Counted from the stretch's first letter, positions 1-8,979 are shown. The stretch is 49,192 bases of DNA from an uncultured Clostridia bacterium (GCA_910585485.1 CAJUEZ010000014.1:1-49192), one strand, 5' to 3'. Notes: generated by a model not told the origin, from the sequence alone. Numbers and translations are program-made.

Positions 1-1570
1 AAGCATTGAGTTTAGTTCCTGATGTAGTAAGCTGCAAACCAAGCTTACCCTTATTTGCGTTGAATACAGTCCAACCGGCGCCATCATTAGCAAACTGCAT
101 ATCTGCCGAGTATATAACATCTTCGGTTGTATTAGCCGGGAATCCTACAAAATCATAAGCGGCTGTAACATTATAATAAGCTGAACCGTCCCAAGAACCT
201 TCCTTCAAAGTCGCGCCTGAAATGTATTCCTCACACGCTTCCGCTGAAACAAATGTGTCGGTATACTCATCTTCGTTACCCGTATTCATGTTCGCAGGAA
301 GAACCTCAATCTGATACGAGCCTGATACACTTCCTGATTTATTCAATGTTTTTACAGTGACAGTCTGCGGAACAGCGTCTTCTGTAACGCTTAAAACTCC
401 GTCAGTAATTGTGATATTATCGTTGCCAAGTTCTCTTAAATTGCCGGCATTATATACATTCCAGAAAAGATCTCCCTCGCCCGGAGTAACTTCCGCTCCA
501 TCTTTCATCGCCTTAACAGTCAGCGTTACAGGCAAGCCAACTCTTACCGTTGATTTATCCGCCGAAATTTCAACCGCGTCATATGTATCAGTTGAAGTAT
601 CTATGGCATCTACTGTAATTGTTTTTGAAGCGGATACTCCGCTTTCCGCCGTCGCGCGGACATTAATAGTCTGCGCTGTTGCGTTTCCGCCGATTGTAAG
701 AAGTCCGCTTTCTGAAACAGATATATTCTCATCATTAAGAACCTCGCTGTTATCCTCATTATATACTTCCCACGTAACAGCCGGGTTTGTGATATACTCA
801 CCCGCTCTTGACGCGCTGTAGGTGAACAGCATAGACTCGCCTGCCGACACCACATCCGCGTTGCTGCTTATTTCAAGAGCATCAGCGTTTAATTTGTATA
901 TACGCATATTATCAACGCTTGTATTTCTCCATACGTCTATATGAGACGCGCCGTTATTATTTGACGCTGACAAATTTCTTAACGGAATTGACGGCTGTTT
1001 TAATAAATACTCCATTGTTCCGTCGTCATTGTACTTCCATACGTACATATCAATATTAGCGTCAGGCGCGCTGTAGCGTCCGACTAATGTGATATGATAC
1101 CAGGCAGTTGTATCAATCGCGACGCTTGTTGTTGTAAAATCGTTGCTTGAACGTTGAATAGCAAGTTTGCCGCCATTATTTTTTATAAGTCCCGAAATTT
1201 TAGAATCATTGTCCGAGCTGACAAGAAATCCTGATCCGTCCACATCAAATCTTATGTCAAGAGAAATCATAATATCCTCTTTAGTATTTGAGCCATAAGT
1301 AAATTCAGACTGGAAATGATATTCGTCTTTTGAATTGTTATATGTAGAATTTCCTGCCGTACCTGTCTTAATATATTTTGTTCCGTCCGGAGCGTTCTCT
1401 TCAATCGTGAGATTTCCTAATCCGCTCTCCTCACAGGTATGCTCTGCAACAAGCGTATCATATTTTGATACTAATGCCGCGTTCGGCGCGTCCTCAGCAA
1501 AAGCAGGAACAACAGCCATACCTGACATCATGGACAAAACTAAAATTGCGCTTAAAATTTTCTTTTTCAT
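1..1570 (-). CDS. Secreted multi-domain protein (beta-sandwich and Ig-like domains), 3' end outside window
   Basis: The frame is open from an ATG at 1570 to the left edge, giving 523 visible codons without a stop, so the C-terminus is missing. A good ribosome site (AAGGAGGGATAAC) precedes the start. Residues 1-25 form a signal peptide ending in AFA, so the protein is exported. Residues about 45-225 look like a LamG/concanavalin-type beta-sandwich. Two Ig-like (Big-type) repeats follow at about 230-325 and 330-425. From about 435 a second copy of the sandwich domain begins; its Asp/Gly-rich strand pattern mirrors the first. No catalytic domain is visible, and one could lie beyond the edge. The gene starts 12 bp after the GH2 gene ends, so the two are probably co-transcribed and may act on the same glycan. 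Domain calls are by pattern only; the specific function is unknown. Confidence 0.75.
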   Translation of the reverse strand, partial: MKKKILSAILVLSMMSGMAVVPAFAEDAPNAALVSKYDTLVAEHTCEESGLGNLTIEENAPDGTKYIKTGTAGNSTYNNSKDEYHFQSEFTYGSNTKEDIMISLDIRFDVDGSGFLVSSDNDSKISGLIKNNGGKLAIQRSSNDFTTTSVAIDTTAWYHITLVGRYSAPDANIDMYVWKYNDDGTMEYLLKQPSIPLRNLSASNNNGASHIDVWRNTSVDNMRIYKLNADALEISSNADVVSAGESMLFTYSASRAGEYITNPAVTWEVYNEDNSEVLNDENISVSESGLLTIGGNATAQTINVRATAESGVSASKTITVDAIDTSTDTYDAVEISADKSTVRVGLPVTLTVKAMKDGAEVTPGEGDLFWNVYNAGNLRELGNDNITITDGVLSVTEDAVPQTVTVKTLNKSGSVSGSYQIEVLPANMNTGNEDEYTDTFVSAEACEEYISGATLKEGSWDGSAYYNVTAAYDFVGFPANTTEDVIYSADMQFANDGAGWTVFNANKGKLGLQLTTSGTKLNA

Positions 1571-1582
1571 TGTTATCCCTCC

Positions 1583-4500
1583 TTATTCCGCTTTCATATC
1601 TACCGCACCGCATATCGGCGTTATCACATCTTTATTCCAAAGCATAACCTTAATGTTATTTGTAGGCTTAAATGCCGCTGACGGCTCATAATCATTATAC
1701 GCTCCGATTGTAGTAAGCTTTACGTCCTTCATATCAACACTATTCAGCGTACCGTCTTCTTTATAGCTTGCGAAAATCAATTTTCCTTCTACTGCATCCA
1801 ACGCTATAACTCTTGCCACACCGTTTCCATACTCAAGAATTGCTCCTGAATTTCCCGGAACAGCCGCGACTATATTAGATGTTTTGGTATTCACATTCAT
1901 TGAATAGCTTACTCCATCAAGATAACCCAGCACAGCGCCTATATCAACAATAAGTTCATCACCTTTTGCCGTAATCTCAGCATTAAGCAGATTCTTTTCT
2001 ACACCCTGATTAATAAACAAGGTTGTCGAGCCATTCTGAATATCAAGCTGAGTAATACCTTCTTTAAGTCCTCCCGTTATCGAAATCATCGGAAGTTTAC
2101 CGTCTGTATAAGAAGGAATATCACCCTCTGTCTGAATTGTATACTCAATTTTCGGATTTACAGTCTTCAAAGCTTCAAGTGTCTTCACAGCATCGCAAAG
2201 TACACCGGTTGTAGTATCAGGACGATACGGAGCCTTTGTATATCCGGCAATCTCTTTGCCGTTAAGCTTTATCGTATACTTATCAACATCTTCGTCAGGG
2301 TCAATAAGATATGTATTTCCGCCGTCTGCAAAATCTGCCGTAAATACAGCCGCAAGAGGCTTTAGAGGATCCGATTCCTGAACTATTATCTCATTAATTG
2401 CATCGGCATCACGCGTACGCTGCATCTCGGTTGTAAGTCCGCCTGAAAGTTCAAGAGCCGTTGAGTCTACATACGCTGTAACAGCCGGCTTTCCTTCAAG
2501 AGATGCTGAAAGTGTTATACGTCCCGCTTTTCTTGTTGAACGTACAAATATTCTGTTTGTACCGCATTCAGCGTAGCAATATTCTTTGTTTGTTGTAATT
2601 TTGTCACCAACACCGCTGTTATATCCGCCAAGCAACACACCTTCGCCGTTTACAGACAGATTAACTTTATCATATGCCAAAGGACATGTATTTCCGTCTT
2701 TATCAACTATAGCCAAATCAAAGTATGCAATATCGCTTCCGTCAGCTATAAGTCCGTCAGGACCCGCAACAGGAGTTAATTTAATTGTATACGCTTCACC
2801 AACCGTTGAAATGTCATCCTCAGCGATAACTTCATTTTTTACATTATAAGCGACAGATTTAACTGTGCCTGATTCTGTAACGTCCACATTAGGGAATGAG
2901 TATACGAATGTGCTGTCAGGCTTGGTTGATGTGCCGACAAGTCTGTCATTTACATAAAGTTCAACCTTTGCCAATCCCGGAGAACCTATAACATATACCG
3001 TTTTATTCTTAGGGTCTCTCTGCGCCTTTGTTCCTGTCTTTTCCCAGTATTGGCCGTTAAAACTCTTCTCGTCATACCAATAGTTTCCGTTTTCTTTATC
3101 GCCCTTTATATATTGAGGATAATTCCAGTGACCTACTATATGAACCTTCGGTTCTGTTGACTGCGCCGCTTGTAAAGCATAGAAAGCTTCCTTCTTAATT
3201 CTTACCGCGTCAACCTTACCAGATGTACGGCAATTTTCACTGGCAGTATTTCTGTTGTGCATATTTGAGTCAGACCATACCATGATAGCCGCCGCCGAAT
3301 AATAGTCATTACCTGATGAGCCACCTACGCGGTCGCTGTAGAACTCATTATACGCTTTCGCGTCAACAACAGCAAAATCCTCTGATGTCAGGTCATGCAC
3401 ATCGTAATTATCTTGCTTTGCCGCTCCTGCGCCGAGCCATTTGTTATCATAGTCATAATCAGGCGGTGAGAAATCATCCCATACACGTCTTGGAGCCTCT
3501 TCACGCGCATATTCTGTTTCCATTATAGGCATATACTTATTTGCCGTTTTCATCGAGGCTTTTGCGCCTGCCGCATGTCTGTTAAGCATTGTTCCAACAT
3601 ATTCCGCGGCTTTAATCTGATCTACGCTGCTCAAAGTACGGCAACCGGAAAAACGTCCGCCGTTAGGGTCAAGCGCCGCCTTCATGTTAGTCATTTCCTG
3701 CTGGTGTTCGGCAGTAATAGCATTATTACCCGACTCCCAAAAAATGACTGACGGCGAGTTTCTGAAATAAATCATAGTGTCACGCATAGCTTCCATACGC
3801 TGATCCCACGCTCTGCCATCTGTGTCGCCCTCTTTGTCTCCGGCAGGAGCCGCGGATACAACACCGTACTTATCACCTGAACGAATTGCGTTCGGTTTCG
3901 GTGCAACGTGCATCCAACGGATAAAGTTTGCGTTTGATTCCTTAACCATACGAATATCATCGTCTGTCAGCCAATCGTTTGCAACACCTATAACAGCCCA
4001 TTCGTTTGTTGAACGCTGAGCGTAGCCTGTCAGCCATACGGGTCTGTCGTTTATTTTAAGGCCACCATCATTTATATCATACTCAACCTTTCTGAAACCA
4101 GTGGTTGTCTTCTGAACGTCAATGACTTTTCCTGATTCATCTTTAAGAATAGTATATACATCGTACAAATTAGGAGCGTCAGGACTCCAGAAATTAAGAT
4201 TTTCAGCCTTCGCGCTTGCCTTAATAGTTGTAACGTCAACAGTATCAATACTTGTAGCTGCCGGAGTTTCCGCATACGCGTCATCCGGTACTGTTGATAA
4301 AACTTTCTTATCTGTATCTGTAGCAGGTGTAACAGTAGTAAGTTCACTTTCAAAGCTATATCTCAGATACGGTTTCTTTGTATGGTCCGCGTCAGGATCG
4401 GTAGAATCCTTATTCGGATCTACATTCTCAACAACGTTTACCTCAACTGTGAACTGCTGCGCTCCGCTTATTGCCTGCGTTGTTTCATTTCTGATTTCAG

Positions 4501-5341
4501 CTTCTACATTAATTGTGGCTGTCTTCTCGCGTATGTCAAAATCGGTCGCGTATATGTAATTACCTTTTGTTTTAAGGTTATTATAAAGCGGCAATGTCTG
4601 ATAAACATTATTCTTAGCATAAAGGTTTATATTACCCGTAAGTCCGCCTTGTACCTCATTGAAATCCTTTGTATTCCACTGATAACCATTACCGTCAGCC
4701 GCGCCGGGCGCGCTTCCGGGTCTTGTTTCATGCGTTACCTTTGTGGCGTCGCTCTGTCCTCTATCAGAAGCGTTATCTGTAGCAACGGCAATCACGTTAT
4801 CCTGTCCAACTTTTATGTAGTCGGTAATATCAAATCCTACAGGTGAAATACCCGCTTCATAATATCCGACAATATCACCGTTCACATATACGTAAACAGA
4901 CTGTCTGAACGCTTCAAATTCAAGAAACAGTTTTTTACCCGCGTCTGTCTGCGGCACTGTTATATGCTTTCTGTAAAACATAAAACCACGATAAAGACTC
5001 GCTTCACCCGCGTCATAACAGTTACCGTCAAATGAGTCTTCAGCATTGATCGGATGCGGCACTGAAACAGTTTCCCAATCGCTGTCATCATAGTCTACAT
5101 CATAAAAATTCTTTCCGTCCTTCGCAACGCTTGCCGCAGCCGAAGCCAACGGATATGTCGCGCTGTCAGACGCTTTCTTGAATTTCCAATCAATATTCAT
5201 ATTATATGTAACTGATGGATTTTCAGGCGCTGTGTACTCCACATCGGCATCACCCTCTGCGTACACAGGCATTACCGCCATTGACAATATCATTTGAATA
5301 GCCAACAGCAGCGAACAAAAAACACTTAGCTTTTTCTTCAT
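1583..5341 (-). CDS. Secreted glycoside hydrolase family 2 protein, 1252 aa
   Basis: A signal peptide (about residues 1-28, ending VYAEG) directs export. The GH2 order is visible: N-terminal jelly-roll sugar-binding domain (about 45-235), Ig-like sandwich (about 236-410) and a TIM barrel (about 411-720). C-terminal Ig/DUF4982-like modules follow (about 740-970), and then a region resembling the copper-amine-oxidase N1-like modules of clostridial surface proteins. GH2 enzymes remove terminal beta-linked sugars such as galactose or glucuronate. The likely nucleophile is E610 in ETEY. The usual GNE acid/base motif reads SGNN (N540), with E536 four residues before. The enzyme may therefore belong to a divergent subfamily or use another acid. 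The ATG has an AGGAGG site. Fold assignment is firm; the substrate is unknown. Confidence 0.85.
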   Translation of the reverse strand: MKKKLSVFCSLLLAIQMILSMAVMPVYAEGDADVEYTAPENPSVTYNMNIDWKFKKASDSATYPLASAAASVAKDGKNFYDVDYDDSDWETVSVPHPINAEDSFDGNCYDAGEASLYRGFMFYRKHITVPQTDAGKKLFLEFEAFRQSVYVYVNGDIVGYYEAGISPVGFDITDYIKVGQDNVIAVATDNASDRGQSDATKVTHETRPGSAPGAADGNGYQWNTKDFNEVQGGLTGNINLYAKNNVYQTLPLYNNLKTKGNYIYATDFDIREKTATINVEAEIRNETTQAISGAQQFTVEVNVVENVDPNKDSTDPDADHTKKPYLRYSFESELTTVTPATDTDKKVLSTVPDDAYAETPAATSIDTVDVTTIKASAKAENLNFWSPDAPNLYDVYTILKDESGKVIDVQKTTTGFRKVEYDINDGGLKINDRPVWLTGYAQRSTNEWAVIGVANDWLTDDDIRMVKESNANFIRWMHVAPKPNAIRSGDKYGVVSAAPAGDKEGDTDGRAWDQRMEAMRDTMIYFRNSPSVIFWESGNNAITAEHQQEMTNMKAALDPNGGRFSGCRTLSSVDQIKAAEYVGTMLNRHAAGAKASMKTANKYMPIMETEYAREEAPRRVWDDFSPPDYDYDNKWLGAGAAKQDNYDVHDLTSEDFAVVDAKAYNEFYSDRVGGSSGNDYYSAAAIMVWSDSNMHNRNTASENCRTSGKVDAVRIKKEAFYALQAAQSTEPKVHIVGHWNYPQYIKGDKENGNYWYDEKSFNGQYWEKTGTKAQRDPKNKTVYVIGSPGLAKVELYVNDRLVGTSTKPDSTFVYSFPNVDVTESGTVKSVAYNVKNEVIAEDDISTVGEAYTIKLTPVAGPDGLIADGSDIAYFDLAIVDKDGNTCPLAYDKVNLSVNGEGVLLGGYNSGVGDKITTNKEYCYAECGTNRIFVRSTRKAGRITLSASLEGKPAVTAYVDSTALELSGGLTTEMQRTRDADAINEIIVQESDPLKPLAAVFTADFADGGNTYLIDPDEDVDKYTIKLNGKEIAGYTKAPYRPDTTTGVLCDAVKTLEALKTVNPKIEYTIQTEGDIPSYTDGKLPMISITGGLKEGITQLDIQNGSTTLFINQGVEKNLLNAEITAKGDELIVDIGAVLGYLDGVSYSMNVNTKTSNIVAAVPGNSGAILEYGNGVARVIALDAVEGKLIFASYKEDGTLNSVDMKDVKLTTIGAYNDYEPSAAFKPTNNIKVMLWNKDVITPICGAVDMKAE

Positions 5342-5391
5342 TGTTTTTCCTCCTCTTTCTTTTTACGATTCTAAATAACCGATTTTTCCGT

Positions 5392-5408
5392 TATTTTAAT
5401 TATAACAT
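5392..5408 (-). promoter_or_regulatory. Extended -10 promoter of the GH2 gene with inverted repeat in the leader
   Basis: On the minus strand TGTTATAAT (5407-5399) is a perfect extended -10 element; no good -35 is visible. Just downstream, the leader carries an imperfect inverted repeat, AATAACCG/CCGTTATT on the plus strand (about 5374-5395), that could be an operator. Upstream, TTGCAA occurs twice (about 5428-5433 and 5448-5453). The regulator is unknown. Confidence 0.5.
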
Positions 5409-5480
5409 GCCACAAATAATTAATCTTTGCAATCCTTGTTAAAAATATTGCAAATGTTGCTATTTTTATTCAATTCACAC

Positions 5481-5515
5481 AAAAAAAGAACCAAATTCAA
5501 CCTGAATTTGGTTCT
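5481..5515 (-). terminator. Rho-independent terminator of pckG
   Basis: A perfect 13-bp stem (5487-5499 with 5503-5515, loop of 3) is followed on the minus strand by seven U residues. It lies 19 bp after the pckG stop and isolates pckG from the GH2 gene. Confidence 0.95.
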
Positions 5516-5533
5516 TTTGGAATATATTCTAAA

Positions 5534-7321
5534 TTACTTAGAAAGGTTAGCCTTTAACTTTGCTAATTCGTCAGCCATTTCCTTAGGAAGCTTATCTCCG
5601 AACTGAGCGAAATACTGCTCAATACCTGTATTCGGATCCTCAACATCCTTAATCCACTCGTCATGGTCGATTGTAAGAAGTCCCTTAATGTCAACATTCT
5701 CGTCCTCAAGACCTGTCAAGTCAATGTCCTCAGGCTTTGGAACGTATCCGATAGCAACCTCGTCAGCGTCAACCTTACCAGCACATCTGTCAAGAATCCA
5801 AAGAAGTACGCGCATGTTGTCACCGAAACCAGGCCACATGAAGTGTCCCTCATCGTCTTTTCTGAACCAGTTAACGTGGAAAATCTTCGGAGCCTTATCG
5901 CCAAGCTTCTTGCCCATTTCAAGCCAATGTCCCCAATATGATGCCATGTTGTAACCTACGAACGGCTTCATAGCCATCGGGTCACGTCTTACAACACCTA
6001 CAGCGCCCGCTGCAGCGGCTGTTGTTTCAGATGCCATTGTAGCGCCTACGAATGTACCGTGCTGCCAATCTCTTGACTGATATACAAGCGGAGCGCACTT
6101 AGCGCGTCTGCCGCCGAATACGATAGCTTCAACAGGAACACCCTGCGGATTTTCAAATTCCTTTGAAATACACGGACAGTTTACAGCCGGCGCTGTGAAA
6201 CGTGAGTTCGGGTGAGCAAGGTTATTGCCTGCCTCTGTATACTCAACACCGTTTACCTTAGCGCCCTTCCACTCTGTTGCGTTTACAGGCGGGTTCTTGT
6301 CAAGACCTTCCCACCAAACTGTCATATCGTCGTTATTTATAGCAACATTTGTAAATATTGTATTCTTCTTTGTAGACTCCAAAGCATTGAAGTTTGTCTT
6401 TACAGATGTACCCGGAGCAACACCGAAGAAGCCTGCTTCAGGGTTAATAGCGTAAAGTCTGCCATCAGGACCAATGTTGAGCCATGAAATATCATCGCCG
6501 ACTGTCCATACCTTGTAGCCTTTTTCCTTCAAATATTCCGGCGGAATAAGCATTGCAAGATTTGTCTTACCGCAAGCTGACGGGAATGCGGCACAAATGT
6601 ACTTAACCTCACCCTGCGGGTTTTCAAGACCTAAAATAAGCATATGCTCTGCCATCCAGCCCTGCTTCATACCAAGATATGACGCAATTCTAAGAGCGAA
6701 ACACTTCTTACCAAGAAGCACGTTACCGCCGTAAGCTGAGTTGATTGACCAGATTGCATTATCCTGCGGGAACTGAACGATATATCTGTCATCAGGATTT
6801 ACGTCCTTCTTAGCGTGCAGACATCTTGTAAATTCACCGCTGTCGCCAAGCTGATCCATAACCTTCTGACCGATTCTTGTCATAATAGCCATATTAAGTA
6901 CAACATAGATACTATCTGTAAGCTCGATACCAATCTTTGAGAACGGTGATCCTACAGGACCCATTGAATAAGGGATAACATACATTGTTCTGCCTTTCAT
7001 TGCGCCGTTGTAAAGAGCCTTTAATTTAGCATACATTTCATCGGGAGCCATCCAGTTGTTAATAGGTCCGGCTTCCTCCTCAGTCGGAGTACAGATAAAT
7101 GTTCTGTCCTCTACGCGGGCAACGTCATTCTCCGCTGTTCTGTGATAATAACAGCCGGGAAGCTTTTCTTCATTAAGCTTAATCATCTCGCCTGTCTTAA
7201 CTGCTTCCGCCCTTAAAGCTTCAAGCTGTTCCTCGCTTCCGTCAATCCAAACAATTTTGTCCGGCTGACACATAGCTGACATTTCATCAAGCCATGCAAG
7301 AACTGTCTTATTTTGTGTCAT
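5534..7321 (-). CDS. pckG: Phosphoenolpyruvate carboxykinase (GTP)
   Basis: This cytosolic enzyme (EC 4.1.1.32) interconverts oxaloacetate plus GTP with PEP, CO2 and GDP. It links glycolysis to the C4 branch, either for gluconeogenesis or for CO2 fixation during fermentation. The GTP-type family is clear from the P-loop SACGKTN at 248-254, the GDDISWLN segment, GFFGVAPGT near 300, and NPPVNATEWKG. The length, 595 aa, is normal for the GTP type and longer than the ATP type. The ATG follows a GGAGG site. It is a single-gene unit: a strong terminator lies downstream and a divergent gene upstream. Two palindromes in the leader suggest transcriptional control. Confidence 0.97.
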   Translation of the reverse strand: MTQNKTVLAWLDEMSAMCQPDKIVWIDGSEEQLEALRAEAVKTGEMIKLNEEKLPGCYYHRTAENDVARVEDRTFICTPTEEEAGPINNWMAPDEMYAKLKALYNGAMKGRTMYVIPYSMGPVGSPFSKIGIELTDSIYVVLNMAIMTRIGQKVMDQLGDSGEFTRCLHAKKDVNPDDRYIVQFPQDNAIWSINSAYGGNVLLGKKCFALRIASYLGMKQGWMAEHMLILGLENPQGEVKYICAAFPSACGKTNLAMLIPPEYLKEKGYKVWTVGDDISWLNIGPDGRLYAINPEAGFFGVAPGTSVKTNFNALESTKKNTIFTNVAINNDDMTVWWEGLDKNPPVNATEWKGAKVNGVEYTEAGNNLAHPNSRFTAPAVNCPCISKEFENPQGVPVEAIVFGGRRAKCAPLVYQSRDWQHGTFVGATMASETTAAAAGAVGVVRRDPMAMKPFVGYNMASYWGHWLEMGKKLGDKAPKIFHVNWFRKDDEGHFMWPGFGDNMRVLLWILDRCAGKVDADEVAIGYVPKPEDIDLTGLEDENVDIKGLLTIDHDEWIKDVEDPNTGIEQYFAQFGDKLPKEMADELAKLKANLSK

Positions 7322-7662
7322 GGTAAAAATCCTCCAATACTTAATAAATTTATACAGTGTTATTTGATAACATTGTTTCCTTTTATATGTCCAAAATTAG
7401 ACATTTATATTATAGCATAAAACTCGGATTTTTAAAAGAAATTATTTTTATTTTCTATATTTTTTATCATATAATTCATAATTAGGAGATTTTTCTCTTC
7501 TAATATGACGATTTTGCACAAAAAAATGAATACTTTTACATTTTTTGAATGTGTTTTCTCCTGCGTCTATACGCATATTTACACTATATGTTGTGTTTTA
7601 TCTTGAAATGTAAAAAATTTAATGATATACTTAAATAAAGAAAAGCTTTAGGAGGGATTAAT
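7322..7662. promoter_or_regulatory. 341-bp divergent intergenic region between pckG and the DUF6062 gene
   Basis: Very AT-rich, with no gene seen. The pckG side has a TATAAT-like -10 (minus strand, 7409-7414) without a good -35. It also has two palindromes: TGTTAT-TTG-ATAACA at 7358-7372, and ATGTC/GACAT with 8-nt spacing at 7387-7404. The DUF6062 side has a clear promoter, listed separately. The remainder shows nothing recognisable. Confidence 0.55.
7603..7631 (+). promoter_or_regulatory. Sigma-A promoter of the DUF6062 gene
   Basis: TTGAAA (7603-7608), a 17-nt spacer, and TATACT (7626-7631), ending about 30 bp before the start codon. Confidence 0.75.
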
Positions 7663-8421
7663 GTGAAGGAACAAATCTATACAATTCCTGTAAACGAGGT
7701 ATATGACACCGACTGCGAATGTCCGCTGTGCGAACTTGAAAAACGTTTGGAAAGAGAGACCCTTGACTATGCTCTCGGCGCGGCTATGATGGAACCCGAT
7801 TTCAGACTTCTTTCAAACGAAAAAGGTTTCTGCAATCATCATTTTGCCATGCTGTTTGATATGACTAACAAGCTTGCTCTCGCCCTTGTTCTTGACACTC
7901 ATCTGGAGGAAATCAGAAAAAAGCTGTCTCTCCTGTCTAAATCGGCAAAGTCGCTCGAAAACGCAAAAGGCGGTCTCTTCAAAAAATCAGGCGCTTCGGA
8001 TTTTAACGAAAAGCTTTCAGGAGAACTCACAAACATCTCGCACGGCTGTATAGTTTGTGACAAGATTAATTACACCATGGAACGATACGCGGATGTTCTT
8101 CTTTATATGTGGGCGAATGACGAAGTCTTCCGAAACAAATTTGACAAATCAAAGGGACTTTGTCTAAAACATATGAAACTCCTATGCGACACTGCCCTGA
8201 AATCACTTCGTGACAATCAGGCAGCGCCGTTTTTATCCGCAATGTACTCCAAACAAATTTCAGAACTTGAAAGGATTCAGGAGGATATTCATAAATTCAC
8301 ATTAAAATTTGATTACCGCAATAAAGACATGCCGTGGGGCCCGGCGCAAGACGCGCCTATTCGCGCCATCGAAAAAATATCCGGTTTTATAAAAAACGAC
8401 GCTGAACAAAAAAAGAATTAA
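7663..8421 (+). CDS. DUF6062 family protein, probable zinc-binding, 252 aa
   Basis: Soluble cytosolic protein without signal or membrane segments. I recognise it as a DUF6062-type protein of Clostridia; no function is known to me. Two internal repeats can be seen. Each has a CxxC (C20/C23 and C130/C133) followed about 35 residues later by a Cys with a nearby His (C58 with H60/H61; C168 with H171). This suggests two similar metal sites from an ancient duplication. The start is GTG at 7663, 7 nt after AGGAGG. The overlapping ATG at 7661 is immediately followed by TGA in its own frame, so it cannot start this protein. It is transcribed alone. Confidence 0.8.
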   Translation: MKEQIYTIPVNEVYDTDCECPLCELEKRLERETLDYALGAAMMEPDFRLLSNEKGFCNHHFAMLFDMTNKLALALVLDTHLEEIRKKLSLLSKSAKSLENAKGGLFKKSGASDFNEKLSGELTNISHGCIVCDKINYTMERYADVLLYMWANDEVFRNKFDKSKGLCLKHMKLLCDTALKSLRDNQAAPFLSAMYSKQISELERIQEDIHKFTLKFDYRNKDMPWGPAQDAPIRAIEKISGFIKNDAEQKKN

Positions 8422-8521
8422 TAGGCGCTTTCACATAAACATATCCTCCGCGTTACGGCGCGTAAATCATATAGTTCAATCATATGACAAAAAACAGATA
8501 AATTTATGCTTAAAAAATATC

Positions 8522-8809
8522 GTGAATAATACATTGAAGGTTGATATATCCGACCTTGAAGCGATTGTAAAGGAAAACAGTGCCGTGCCGATCGCAAAGG
8601 CTTTGAATGTAACCGCTAAGAAAAGAGTATGGAATAGAAGCATATCAAGCCGAAGAAATTAATGGTAAAACGAGTACAAATGTTAAAAAGTTCATTATAA
8701 CTGTATAAGGGCGATTGAAATATCTGACCTTGACAAGTTACCGACTGCTAACATGTCAGTAACTACACGGCAAGGAGTAGGTGTTCGGTATACCGCACTT
8801 GCCATTTGA
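8522..8809 (+). pseudogene. Decayed small helix-turn-helix-like gene fragments
   Basis: Bases 8422-8858 hold no intact gene. From 8522 a frame reads like a small HTH protein (KVDISDLEAIVKEN, then VPIAKALNVTAKK). Near 8620-8627, in an A-rich run, it must shift by one base to continue as EYGIEAYQAEEINGKTS and so on, to a stop at 8706-8708. A second fragment (8714-8809), beginning IEISDLDKLP, echoes the first. No proper start or ribosome site is visible. It resembles debris of a mobile-element or regulator gene; the identity is uncertain. Confidence 0.45.
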
Positions 8810-8813
8810 ACAC

Positions 8814-8853
8814 AAAAAAGTGTCCTTATTGGTTCAAATCCAATAAGGACACT
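8814..8853 (-). terminator. Terminator of tRNA-Met
   Basis: A 14-bp stem (8819-8832 with 8840-8853, 7-nt loop) is followed on the minus strand by a run of six U. It starts 6 bp after the tRNA CCA end. Confidence 0.93.
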
Positions 8854-8858
8854 CGGTA

Positions 8859-8935
8859 TGGTAGCGGTAAGTGGACTTGAACCACTGACACCACGGGTAT
8901 GAACCGTGTGCTCTAGCCAGCTGAGCTATACCGCC
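8859..8935 (-). tRNA. tRNA-Met(CAT), elongator type
   Basis: A 77-nt cloverleaf with the CCA end encoded. The acceptor is GGCGGTA with TACCGCT. The D arm is GCTCAGCTGGCTAGAGC, the anticodon stem-loop is CACGG-TTCATAC-CCGTG, and the T arm is AGTGG-TTCAAGT-CCACT. The anticodon is CAT. The first pair is G1-U72, not the C1-A72 mismatch of initiator tRNA, and the GGCGGTxTAGCTCAG start matches elongator Met tRNAs of Firmicutes. A tRNA-Ile read as AUA through lysidine is less likely. Confidence 0.93.
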
Positions 8936-8950
8936 ATAACAACGAATATT

Positions 8951-8979
8951 ATTATAAACGAAAAAATATTATTTGTCAA
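8951..8979 (-). promoter_or_regulatory. Consensus sigma-A promoter of tRNA-Met
   Basis: Minus strand TTGACA (8979-8974), a 17-nt spacer, TATAAT (8956-8951): a perfect match in both hexamers, as expected for a stable RNA gene. Confidence 0.92.

Noticed and set aside
7358..7372. Palindrome upstream of pckG as a Rex site
   Set aside because: TGTTAT-TTG-ATAACA has odd length and centre, so it does not align with the 18-bp Rex consensus.
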